From the NCBI GenBank assembly GCA_947259995.1, contig CAMYOK010000004.1, positions 1 to 59,018 of the forward strand: DNA of 59,018 nt, in the 5' to 3' direction. Source of the stretch: an uncultured Pseudomonadales bacterium (GTDB lineage: Bacteria > Pseudomonadota > Gammaproteobacteria > Pseudomonadales > Pseudohongiellaceae). The position numbers and the translations under genes were made by a program. The notes beneath the pieces were generated by a model. That model was not told the origin of the DNA and searched no databases. It saw only the letters and a list, made by a program, of their open reading frames with translations. Positions 36,536-44,478 of the stretch are shown piece by piece (the first letter of the stretch is position 1; every line of letters starts with the position of its first letter).

Positions 36536-37615
36536 ATGAATAACAAAAATAAATTCAATACCGCGGTACTCAGTATAATCGGTTCTGGGTTTCTACTGGC
36601 TGTTTTCGGCTATGTGAATGCCCAAGGAGAACCCCCTACCGTTATCGAAACAAGCTCTCATGTCTTTACGCAAATGGCCGATGGCGTTTATCAAGTCACT
36701 GGTACTGGCGAGGTATTTGTCATGAGCAATGCCTTGATGCTCGTGGGTGACGACGATGTTTTATTAGTAGACTCTCACGTCACTCCCAATGCCGCCAACG
36801 CCTTGCTTCGATCTGTGCGCGCCGTGACAGACAAACCTGTACGCTACCTAGTCAATTCTCACTATCATTTTGACCACGCCCACGGCAATCAAGTGTTTCC
36901 CGAACAAGTGGAGATCATTGGGCACAGCTTTACACGGCAAAAACTCAATGGTGAGCTAGGCAATGTGCTGACTGAGAACACCATGGTCAGTTTCACCGAA
37001 GGCGTACCGGCACTCGTACAAAGCCTTAGAGAACAATTGCAGGCGGCGACCACCGATCAGCAACGAACGCAGTTGGCAGCCCAGCTAAAATACCAAGAAG
37101 ACCACATGCATTCCTTAGGCGAGATAGTGCCAACGCCGCCAAATATCACACTCGAAACAAAAATGACTTTATACCAAAAAACAGGTGCTGGCAGCCGCGA
37201 GATACAACTATTGCACTTGGGCAAAGCACACACAGCTGGGGATGTCGTAGTGTATTTACCGGCCGAACGCATGGTGTTTACCGGCGACATGATGTTGCCC
37301 TTCCTCGCCTATATGGGCGACAGCCATCCGGACGAATGGGTCGGGACACTCGAAGCCTTGAAGGGTTTGGATTTTGATGTGATATTGCCTGGACACGGAG
37401 CGCCGTTCCAAGACAAGGCCATCATTGGTCACTTTCAAGCTTATTTAAGCGATATATGGCAAAAAACGGCGGCAATGAAAGCGCAGGGACTTAGTGCCGA
37501 GCAAACCGCCGAACAAATAGACCTTAGTAATCACTCGCAAAATTATGGCCAAATCCGTGGGCCGGGTGCGGACCCAAGGGCTATAAATCGAATCTATGCT
37601 TTACTCGATGAATAG
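36536..37615 (+). CDS. Exported metallo-beta-lactamase-fold hydrolase
   Basis: The product is 359 aa. An N-terminal hydrophobic segment (about 11-28) acts as signal or anchor. The MBL metal motifs are NSHYHFDHAHGNQVF (HxHxDH) near residue 111, LHLGKAHTAGD, VFTGDMMLPF and LPGHGAPF. A helical insert (about 150-205) separates the first two motifs, and a C-terminal tail contains HSQNYGQIRGPG. The likely function is periplasmic ester, amide or thioester hydrolysis. It resembles the SoxH/B3-like branch, and beta-lactamase activity cannot be claimed. Confidence 0.85.
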   Translation: MNNKNKFNTAVLSIIGSGFLLAVFGYVNAQGEPPTVIETSSHVFTQMADGVYQVTGTGEVFVMSNALMLVGDDDVLLVDSHVTPNAANALLRSVRAVTDKPVRYLVNSHYHFDHAHGNQVFPEQVEIIGHSFTRQKLNGELGNVLTENTMVSFTEGVPALVQSLREQLQAATTDQQRTQLAAQLKYQEDHMHSLGEIVPTPPNITLETKMTLYQKTGAGSREIQLLHLGKAHTAGDVVVYLPAERMVFTGDMMLPFLAYMGDSHPDEWVGTLEALKGLDFDVILPGHGAPFQDKAIIGHFQAYLSDIWQKTAAMKAQGLSAEQTAEQIDLSNHSQNYGQIRGPGADPRAINRIYALLDE

Positions 37616-37623
37616 TTAGGCAT

Positions 37624-37670
37624 AAAAAAACGCCTGCACATGCTATTGGAAAGAATGTGCAGGCGTTTTT
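37624..37670. terminator. Bidirectional rho-independent terminator
   Basis: AACGCCTGCACAT and ATGTGCAGGCGTT form a 13-bp stem with A and T runs outside. It lies between the converging MBL-fold and dipeptidase genes. Confidence 0.93.
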
Positions 37671-37682
37671 ACTATCTAGGAT

Positions 37683-39050
37683 TTACGGCTCTTGTTGAAT
37701 CTGCGCAGCGATTCGCTGTACATCGTCGAGCACGCGTAGCAAATTGCCACTCCACAGCTTTTCAATCTGTTCTTCGGTATACCCACGACGCACCAATTCG
37801 AGTGTAACGTTAAAGGTTTCAGATGCATCGTTCCAACCAGAGATACCCCCGCCACCATCGAAGTCTGAGCTGATACCGACGTGATCGATGCCAATCAAGT
37901 CCACCATGTAATCGATGTGATCAATGAAGTCGGCAACATCGACTGGAGGAGCGATCGCGTCAACTTCTGCTGCAATCCGTGGCTCTGCGATGGCATCGAC
38001 TTGTTCAACAAGCGCATCATAAGCAGCGCGCTGCTCTTCACCCATCGCGCGGACGGCGGCGAAATCTTGCAACTCAAACCCAAGCTCTTGCGCAATACTC
38101 GCACGCAGCTGCGCAAGTAACGCACGATTAGCCGCGTTCTTTTCTGAATCTAAATAACTTCGGAATGCTGTGGCTTGTACAACCCCACCGTTGTCGCGAA
38201 CGGCCAACAACTGTTCGTCATCCATGTTACGGCTCACATCATTCATAGCGCGTGCAGAGGTATGCGAGGCAATGACAGGAGCACGCGTTAACTCCAGCAC
38301 CTGCATATTCGAAGTTTTGGCTGGATGCGACAGATCGATCATGATACCCCAGCGGTTAAGCTCAGCAACTGCTTCGCGGCCAAGATCGCTTAGCCCATTG
38401 TGCAACCACACGTCGTCACGCTCACCTGTATTGGAGTCAGCAAACTGGCTGTGCCCATTATGCGAAAGCGACATATAGCGCGCGCCCATCTCTTGATAGC
38501 GCTGTACATTGCCTAGATCCAAACCCATAGGATAAGCATTCTCTACTCCAATCATCGCGACCTTTTTGCCTTCTCCATCGATGCGGCGAACATCTTCAGA
38601 GGTATAAGCAACCTCGATCGTGTCAGGTGCAAACTGTTCGGCCAGCCGGTGAATCGCACTGAATTTATCCAATGCATTCTCCTCTGCCGCCGCATAGCCT
38701 TCGGGCGTTAACGGGCCTTGTCCCGTGTAAACGATAAACCAAGCGACATCTAAGCCCCCTTCGATCATTTTAGGGAGATTGACTTGCGTGTCCAAATCAG
38801 AGGTGTAGTTATTGTCTTCCATAAAGTTCGCCGTATTGATATCGGCGTGGGTGTCGAGTGTGATGACTCGCTCATGGATCCCGCGAGCGCGAGCAATCAA
38901 TTGTGCTTCGGTTTCGGCAGCCGGTGCTGGCTCTGCCGATTGTACTGCGGGCGTAGAGCTTGGAGCGGGTGCACTGCTGCTTTGCTCGGCTGGGCTGCAT
39001 GCCGCAAGCAGCAATGTTCCAGCCATCAGAAATATAGCTTTATTAGACAT
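37683..39050 (-). CDS. M19 membrane dipeptidase-type lipoprotein
   Basis: The product is 455 aa. A lipobox (LLLAACSPAEQ) precedes a proline/serine/alanine-rich linker (about 20-45). Amidohydrolase-fold metal motifs follow: TLDTHADINTANF, GVENAYPMG, YMSLSHNGHSQFADS, MIDLSHPAK, VIASHTSARAM and IGISSDFDGGGG. The family hydrolyses dipeptides, including those with a D-residue. No clear RBS is seen before the start. It is divergent from the penicillin-acylase-like gene, another periplasmic amide hydrolase. Confidence 0.92.
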   Translation of the reverse strand: MSNKAIFLMAGTLLLAACSPAEQSSSAPAPSSTPAVQSAEPAPAAETEAQLIARARGIHERVITLDTHADINTANFMEDNNYTSDLDTQVNLPKMIEGGLDVAWFIVYTGQGPLTPEGYAAAEENALDKFSAIHRLAEQFAPDTIEVAYTSEDVRRIDGEGKKVAMIGVENAYPMGLDLGNVQRYQEMGARYMSLSHNGHSQFADSNTGERDDVWLHNGLSDLGREAVAELNRWGIMIDLSHPAKTSNMQVLELTRAPVIASHTSARAMNDVSRNMDDEQLLAVRDNGGVVQATAFRSYLDSEKNAANRALLAQLRASIAQELGFELQDFAAVRAMGEEQRAAYDALVEQVDAIAEPRIAAEVDAIAPPVDVADFIDHIDYMVDLIGIDHVGISSDFDGGGGISGWNDASETFNVTLELVRRGYTEEQIEKLWSGNLLRVLDDVQRIAAQIQQEP

Positions 39051-39204
39051 AGGGAGAGTCTCTGCATTGATAGAAAGTCGCTAACATCCTAGCAGTGCCT
39101 CTAGTGTTTTAAAAGCAGCATTCAAGGGCCGCTTCCGTTTTAGCCTAGAATCAGGTTTACTCTTCGTTACGCAAATCATAATAATGAAATAGTTGGAGAG
39201 TCCC

Positions 39205-41463
39205 ATGCTGACCGCCTGTTCCCGCCTGCTAGTGAGCACTGTTTGTTCTGCTCTTTTATTGACCGCCTGCAGCCCAGCACCCGAACAGCTCGCCCCCGCA
39301 CCGTTATCAGAAATAGAACGCTTACAGATGATCGCCGATCGAGTCACGATTATACGGGACGATTTTGGGGTCGGGCATATCTACGCACCGACCGACGCCG
39401 ATGCCGTCTTTGGTTTTTTGTATGCACAGGCCGAAGATGACTTCGCAAGAGTAGAGCGCAATTATATTTGGGCAACAGGGCGGCTTGCCGAAATAGAAGG
39501 AGAGGCGGCGCTCTACAGCGACCTGCGGGCCAAGCTATATATGAGCGAGGAGGAAGCCCGTGCTGCCTACGCGCAAGCGCCTATCTGGTTACAACAATTG
39601 TGCGACGCCTTCGCTGATGGATTGAACTTTTATCTTGCCAAGAATCCGCAAGTACAACCACAGTTGTTAGATCGTTTCCACCCTTGGATGCCCTTCTATT
39701 TTTTCGAAGGTTCTATTGGCGGTGATATCGAACAAATCCCACTACCTGGCATTGAGTCCTTCTATTCGCAAGTGGACACGATGCTGACGCAACTACCAGT
39801 TATAGCCCAATTAGACGAAAACGCATTTCCTGACACAAACACCCTTAACAACGATCTCGCACAAACGATATTCGAAGAGCCTGCAGGCTCCAATGGCATT
39901 GCCGTCGATGGTTCACTTAGCGCATCGGGCAACCCGTTGCTATTAATAAATCCTCATACGAGTTTTTATTTCCGCGGGGAATACCATGTAGTAAGTGATG
40001 AAGGCTTGAACGCTTACGGTGCTGTCACCTGGGGCCAGTTCTTCATCTACCAAGGCTTTAATGAACACAACGGATGGATGCACACCTCCACCGCCGCAGA
40101 CTTTATGGATGAGTTTGTAGAGGACATCGTGCGCGAGGACGGGCAATTACTTTACCGCTATGGGGATGAACTTCGTCCTGTACAAACGCGCGAGATAAGC
40201 TTGCAGGTGCGCAACAATGCACAATTAATCGAACGACGTTTCCCGTCGTTTCGCACACACCATGGGCCAATTACTCATCGCCTAGAAGATCGCTGGGTAG
40301 CCACGAGAATAAACTGGAACCCCGTTGATGCACTTCGCCAGTCTTATTTACGTATGAAAACGGCCGACTATTCTGCATTCCGAGAGATGATGGACATCCG
40401 CACTAACTCGTCCAATAACACCGTCTATGCTGATGACTCGGGCAATATTGCTTATTTCCATGGCAACTTCATGCCGCGCCGCGACCCATTGTTTGACTAT
40501 CAACAACCGGTAGATGGAAGCAACCCAGCCACAGACTGGCAAGGCGTGCACCCAGTTGACGAGACTATCTTTGTACATAACCCTACTAGTGGCTACATTC
40601 AAAATAGTAATTCGACACCCTTCACCGTTTCAGGAGCACAGAGCCCTCACGCCGAAGACTTTCCCGCCTATATGGCCCCGGACGCAGAAAATTTTCGCGC
40701 TGTTCACTCTATTGCCCTGTTAGAGAATGCTCAATCCTTGACTCTTGATAGCCTTTTGGCGCTTGCCTACGACGATTACATGCCTGGGTTTGCCGAGCTC
40801 ATACCTGGCTTAGTCGCTGCTTGGGACGCTGACAGTGACAACTGGCCTGAATTAGAAGCGCCAGTTCAAACACTTAGAGCATGGGATATGCGTAGTGATA
40901 CCGATTCAGTGGCTATGTCACTCGCTCATTTTTACGGAATCTTAGCCGCCCAAACCATTTCTACACCCGAAGATATGTCACAGATGGAGCAGATCAATTG
41001 GCTGGGCACTGACAGTGACGAGCAAGACCGCCTGCAGGTTTTCAGCGATACGATTGCACAATTGGAAACGGCATTCGGTTCTTGGAACACTGCGTGGGGC
41101 GAGATCAATCGCTTCCAAAGATTGAGTGGCGATATAGACTTGCAGTATGACGACAACGCTCCCAGCTTAGCCGTCGGCTTTGGCTCCGGCCGCTGGGGCG
41201 CACTAGCATCTTACGGCGCTCGCGCCTTTGCAGGCAGCAACCGAATCTACGGGAGCTCCGGCAATAGTTTCGTTGCGGTCGTCGAGTTCGGTGAACGCGT
41301 GCGGGCGAAGAGCATTCTTGCCGGAGGGCAAAGTTCCGACCCAGACTCACCGCACTTCCTTGATCAAGCTCAACGCTATGTCGATCGCGACTTTAAAGAA
41401 GTGGCGTTCTACCGCGAAGATGTGGATCGACGTGCGAGTTCAAGCTATCACCCTGGAGACTAG
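39205..41463 (+). CDS. Penicillin acylase-family (Ntn-hydrolase) lipoprotein
   Basis: The product is 752 aa. I use the ATG at 39205, which has GGAGAG upstream; the TTG at 39193 is less likely. The lipobox LLLTACSPAPEQ anchors it to a membrane. An alpha-subunit-like part (about 35-225) is followed by the autoprocessing site AGSNGIAVDGSLSASG, where the serine becomes the N-terminal nucleophile of the beta subunit, and by NPHTSFYFRGEYH and FGSGRWGALASYGAR-type motifs. The family cleaves acyl-amides such as acyl-homoserine lactones or N-acyl amino acids. Its 3' end overlaps the HTH gene by 4 bp. Confidence 0.9.
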   Translation: MLTACSRLLVSTVCSALLLTACSPAPEQLAPAPLSEIERLQMIADRVTIIRDDFGVGHIYAPTDADAVFGFLYAQAEDDFARVERNYIWATGRLAEIEGEAALYSDLRAKLYMSEEEARAAYAQAPIWLQQLCDAFADGLNFYLAKNPQVQPQLLDRFHPWMPFYFFEGSIGGDIEQIPLPGIESFYSQVDTMLTQLPVIAQLDENAFPDTNTLNNDLAQTIFEEPAGSNGIAVDGSLSASGNPLLLINPHTSFYFRGEYHVVSDEGLNAYGAVTWGQFFIYQGFNEHNGWMHTSTAADFMDEFVEDIVREDGQLLYRYGDELRPVQTREISLQVRNNAQLIERRFPSFRTHHGPITHRLEDRWVATRINWNPVDALRQSYLRMKTADYSAFREMMDIRTNSSNNTVYADDSGNIAYFHGNFMPRRDPLFDYQQPVDGSNPATDWQGVHPVDETIFVHNPTSGYIQNSNSTPFTVSGAQSPHAEDFPAYMAPDAENFRAVHSIALLENAQSLTLDSLLALAYDDYMPGFAELIPGLVAAWDADSDNWPELEAPVQTLRAWDMRSDTDSVAMSLAHFYGILAAQTISTPEDMSQMEQINWLGTDSDEQDRLQVFSDTIAQLETAFGSWNTAWGEINRFQRLSGDIDLQYDDNAPSLAVGFGSGRWGALASYGARAFAGSNRIYGSSGNSFVAVVEFGERVRAKSILAGGQSSDPDSPHFLDQAQRYVDRDFKEVAFYREDVDRRASSSYHPGD

Positions 41464-41654
41464 GCTTCGTCTTGAAATATCTCTTCAATCGTTAGCCCAA
41501 ATATTCTTGCCGCTTTAAAAGCAAGCGGCAAACTTGGGTCGAACTTGCCCGTCTCTATGGCGTTGACAGTTTGCCTAGAGACGTCGAGTTGTTCAGCTAG
41601 CTGAGCTTGTGTCCATTGTCGCTGAGCGCGAAGCTGTTTCAAATAATTCTTCAT
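41460..41654 (-). CDS. XRE-family transcriptional regulator
   Basis: The product is 64 aa and consists of a single helix-turn-helix: WTQAQLAEQLDVSRQTVNAIETGKFDPSLPLAFKAARIFG. It belongs to the short YgzD-like group usually encoded next to a small membrane protein. Its start overlaps the end of that gene by 4 bp, so they are coupled. Two 7-4-7 palindromes over the operon promoter are the likely binding sites, giving autoregulation. Confidence 0.9.
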   Translation of the reverse strand: MKNYLKQLRAQRQWTQAQLAEQLDVSRQTVNAIETGKFDPSLPLAFKAARIFGLTIEEIFQDEA

Positions 41655-42070
41655 TTGTAGCGCTTCGCCCCGAAAAACAACGCTGTCATAAATGTCAGCC
41701 CCATAATCATCACCAAAATAGAGATCTCGGCGTCCATAGGAATCAAATTACTGATATCTAGATTGGAGTACGACATTCCAATCACTAACACCACGCCGAG
41801 GGTAAGACCCATCGCTTCTAATTGAATCCTCTGCTGCATTTCATCTAATGACTGCAAGTGTTTGATGGAGGCTAGGATCATCCCCAAGCCCATCAGTGTA
41901 TTGAGCACAATTGCCCCCAAAGTCCACAGCGCTTGGTCTGTCCACAAAAATAGCGGCCCAAAGGTCGCCAACGCCATCGTCAGCACCCATGCAAGCGTCC
42001 AACGCGCAAGCTGACTAGTAGACGAGGCAAGCTTACGCTGCCAGCGATTGTCGTTTGAGTTTTTGTTCAT
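41651..42070 (-). CDS. Four-helix membrane protein paired with the XRE regulator
   Basis: The product is 139 aa from the ATG at 42070, about 11 nt after a purine-rich RBS. After a charged N-terminus come four hydrophobic segments (about 20-40, 48-66, 80-100 and 112-132) with a conserved-looking loop HLQSLDEMQQRIQLEA between the second and third. The same loop is common in small proteins of this regulator-linked group. The function is unknown; a sensing or accessory role is inferred only from the coupling. Confidence 0.7.
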   Translation of the reverse strand: MNKNSNDNRWQRKLASSTSQLARWTLAWVLTMALATFGPLFLWTDQALWTLGAIVLNTLMGLGMILASIKHLQSLDEMQQRIQLEAMGLTLGVVLVIGMSYSNLDISNLIPMDAEISILVMIMGLTFMTALFFGAKRYK

Positions 42071-42090
42071 AGTTTTGCTTTCCCCCAAAA

Positions 42091-42108
42091 TGTAAAGCAC
42101 ACTTGACA
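42091..42108. promoter_or_regulatory. Operator 1 (7-4-7 palindrome)
   Basis: TGTAAAGCACACTTGACA consists of half-sites TGTAAAG and CTTGACA around four bases. It lies just downstream of the -10 box, over the predicted transcription start of the membrane-protein/XRE operon. Confidence 0.7.
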
Positions 42109-42111
42109 CGC

Positions 42112-42140
42112 ACAATAGACTTGCGCGAAAGCAATGTCAA
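42112..42140 (-). promoter_or_regulatory. Sigma-70 promoter of the membrane-protein/XRE operon
   Basis: On the minus strand TTGACA (42135-42140) and TATTGT (42112-42117) are separated by exactly 17 bp. The -35 box is embedded in operator 2. Confidence 0.7.
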
Positions 42141-42152
42141 GCTTACTTTACA
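42135..42152. promoter_or_regulatory. Operator 2 (7-4-7 palindrome)
   Basis: TGTCAAGCTTACTTTACA has half-sites TGTCAAG and CTTTACA around four bases. It is an inverted-orientation relative of operator 1 with centres 44 bp apart, about four helical turns. Confidence 0.7.
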
Positions 42153-42402
42153 TCTAGCTCTAGAGAAATTTACCTTTAAATATCTTAAATTGACTATGGG
42201 CATGATAATTGCCCCTTACTCTTTAACATCAGCTACTTTTACATGTTATGAGCCAACGCATTAGATATATCCCCATAGTCACAAGCGCTTGCAGCAATGC
42301 TCTCGATTGGCGCAGCGCACCATTATGGCGCATATTATCCATCGAAGGGCCCCGGCGCCCCATTTTGGTGAGCCCGCCTTCGCATTTCGACGGAGAAACA
42401 TT

Positions 42403-43230
42403 ATGAAGCAGCAACGCATCATTTTTACCGACCTCGATGGCACCTTATTAGATAAGGAGACCTACTCGCATACGGCGGCCCTGCCTGCTTTACAGAGAAT
42501 CGAAGCACTACAGATCCCCCTGGTTCTTAATTCCAGCAAGACAGTGCCAGAGATTCTTTCTTTAAGAAAACAACTTGGAAATCAACACCCCTTCGTTGTC
42601 GAAAATGGTGCAGCGGTCATTATTCCTAGTCATTATTTTGAAGACACAGCCAATTTGGAGCCCTTGCAACCCTTCGATCAAGACGATACCTACTGCATTG
42701 AACGGTTCGCAGAGCCTCACGCGACCATTGTCGAAATCCTTCTTGAGGCACGTCGCCACGACTTTCAATTCACGGGTTTTTTCGACATGAGCGTTGAGAA
42801 GCTTGCCGAAATCACAGGCCTGCCAGAAAGCGGAGCGCGCAATGCTAAACAACGCATTGGGTCTGAACCCATATTATTCAATGGTGATATTAGCGCTTTC
42901 GAAGCGTTCCTCGCCGAGCACCAATTGCGTGCAGTACAAGGCGGTCGCTTTCTACATGTCATGGGACAGTTCGACAAAGCCACCGGCGTCAACTTTCTTC
43001 TACAGGCTTATAAGAAGCACTATGCTCCTGCATCTATACAGTCCATCGCCCTTGGCGACAGCCACAATGACGAAGAGATGCTCAACTGCGTCGACACCCC
43101 CATAGTCATCAAGAGCCCGCACAGTGCTCAAGTGCACATAGAACATCCCGATCGCGTTCGCTATAGCCAGGCAACAGGGGCCAGCGGATGGAATGAACAA
43201 TTACTCGCATTACTGAACGAACCACAATAA
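42403..43230 (+). CDS. HAD-family mannosyl/glucosyl-3-phosphoglycerate phosphatase
   Basis: The product is 275 aa. I chose the ATG at 42403 because it follows GGAGAA and starts directly at the HAD motif FTDLDGTLLD (residues 8-17). Later motifs include LVLNSSKT and ALGDSHNDEEML. The cap domain places it in the MPGP/YedP group. It should remove phosphate from glucosyl- or mannosyl-3-phosphoglycerate made by the next gene, yielding the free compatible solute. It is 10 bp upstream of the synthase gene. Confidence 0.88.
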   Translation: MKQQRIIFTDLDGTLLDKETYSHTAALPALQRIEALQIPLVLNSSKTVPEILSLRKQLGNQHPFVVENGAAVIIPSHYFEDTANLEPLQPFDQDDTYCIERFAEPHATIVEILLEARRHDFQFTGFFDMSVEKLAEITGLPESGARNAKQRIGSEPILFNGDISAFEAFLAEHQLRAVQGGRFLHVMGQFDKATGVNFLLQAYKKHYAPASIQSIALGDSHNDEEMLNCVDTPIVIKSPHSAQVHIEHPDRVRYSQATGASGWNEQLLALLNEPQ

Positions 43231-43240
43231 GGAGACTACT

Positions 43241-44464
43241 ATGGGTGATTTTTATCAGAATGGCGTTGTGACAACATTACATAATTTGTCGCATAGCTCT
43301 GTCGAGCACTTAGAAGAGGAACTGCTTGGGTTTCAAAAATCCCGGCCGATGTCATTAGTGCTTCCCTCTCTCTATTCCGAACTGCAAACAGATGCATTAG
43401 GCACCATTGTGGATGAACTCACTCGCGTCCCATATCTTAACGAGATTGTAGTGGGTTTGGATCGCGCTAGCCAAAGTGAGTATGAGCATGCTTTGCAATA
43501 CTTTTCGAAACTTCCACAATGCCACCGAGTACTCTGGAATGAAGGACCACGCCTACAAGCGATTGACAAATTATTAGAGAAGCATGGGCTTGCTCCTGCC
43601 GAGTTAGGCAAAGGCCGTAATGTTTGGTACTGCTTAGGGTACGTCTTGGCCTCGGGTAAATCAGAGGCTGTTGCATTGCACGACTGCGATATCAAAACAT
43701 ATACCCGCGAATTGCTCGCCCGATTGATCTACCCAGTAGCCAACCCAAACTTTAACTACGAGTTTTGTAAAGGCTACTACGCGCGTGTCGCAGATGGAAA
43801 AATGAACGGACGCGTCACACGCTTATTAGTAACCCCCCTATTACGCGCTTTGAAAAAAGTATGTGGTTATAGCGAGTTTTTGGAGTTTCTCGATAGCTTC
43901 CGCTACCCATTGGCCGGTGAGTTCTCGTTCCGCTTAGATGTCATCAGCGACATCCGCATCCCAAGCGATTGGGGCCTAGAGGTTGGCGTACTATCAGAGA
44001 TGAAACGCAATTATTCCACCAACCGAATTTGTCAGGTCGATATCGCCGATAATTATGACCATAAGCATCAAATTCTTTCACCAGAAGATGCTAGCAAAGG
44101 TTTGTCGAAAATGAGTACGGACATTTCGAAAGCCCTATTTAGAAAGCTCGCTACTAATGGTGAAATCTTTTCAAACGAAAAATTCCGCACCATCAAAGCC
44201 ACTTACTATCGCATTGCCTTAGATTTTATTGAAACCTATGCTAACGATGCTTCGATTAATGGTTTAAGCTTTGACCGACACGCAGAAGAGCAGACAGTCG
44301 AACTGTTTGCACAAAATGTGATGTCCGCGGGCTCCCATTTCTTGGATAATCCTATGGACACTCCATTTATTCCTAGTTGGAACCGTGTAATCAGTGCAAT
44401 TCCCGATATTGGGGAACAGTTACTAGATGCAGTAGAAGCTGACCACAAGCAATACTTTAAATAG
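43241..44464 (+). CDS. Glucosyl-3-phosphoglycerate synthase-like glycosyltransferase
   Basis: The product is 407 aa, a cytoplasmic GT-A-fold transferase. It shows NEIVVGLDRAS, the nucleotide-sugar/metal motif AVALHDCDIKTY near residue 147, NFNYEFCKGYYARV, and a late histidine-containing NYDHKHQ. The family transfers a sugar from a nucleotide donor to 3-phosphoglycerate. Glucosyl rather than mannosyl is inferred from the GH13 phosphorylase encoded next. It is flanked at 10 and 14 bp by the phosphatase and phosphorylase genes. Confidence 0.85.
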   Translation: MGDFYQNGVVTTLHNLSHSSVEHLEEELLGFQKSRPMSLVLPSLYSELQTDALGTIVDELTRVPYLNEIVVGLDRASQSEYEHALQYFSKLPQCHRVLWNEGPRLQAIDKLLEKHGLAPAELGKGRNVWYCLGYVLASGKSEAVALHDCDIKTYTRELLARLIYPVANPNFNYEFCKGYYARVADGKMNGRVTRLLVTPLLRALKKVCGYSEFLEFLDSFRYPLAGEFSFRLDVISDIRIPSDWGLEVGVLSEMKRNYSTNRICQVDIADNYDHKHQILSPEDASKGLSKMSTDISKALFRKLATNGEIFSNEKFRTIKATYYRIALDFIETYANDASINGLSFDRHAEEQTVELFAQNVMSAGSHFLDNPMDTPFIPSWNRVISAIPDIGEQLLDAVEADHKQYFK

Positions 44465-44478
44465 CGAGAAAGAACACT

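Noticed and set aside
36536..37615. Beta-lactamase or antibiotic resistance gene
   Set aside because: Only the fold and metal motifs are shown; no feature indicates beta-lactam hydrolysis.
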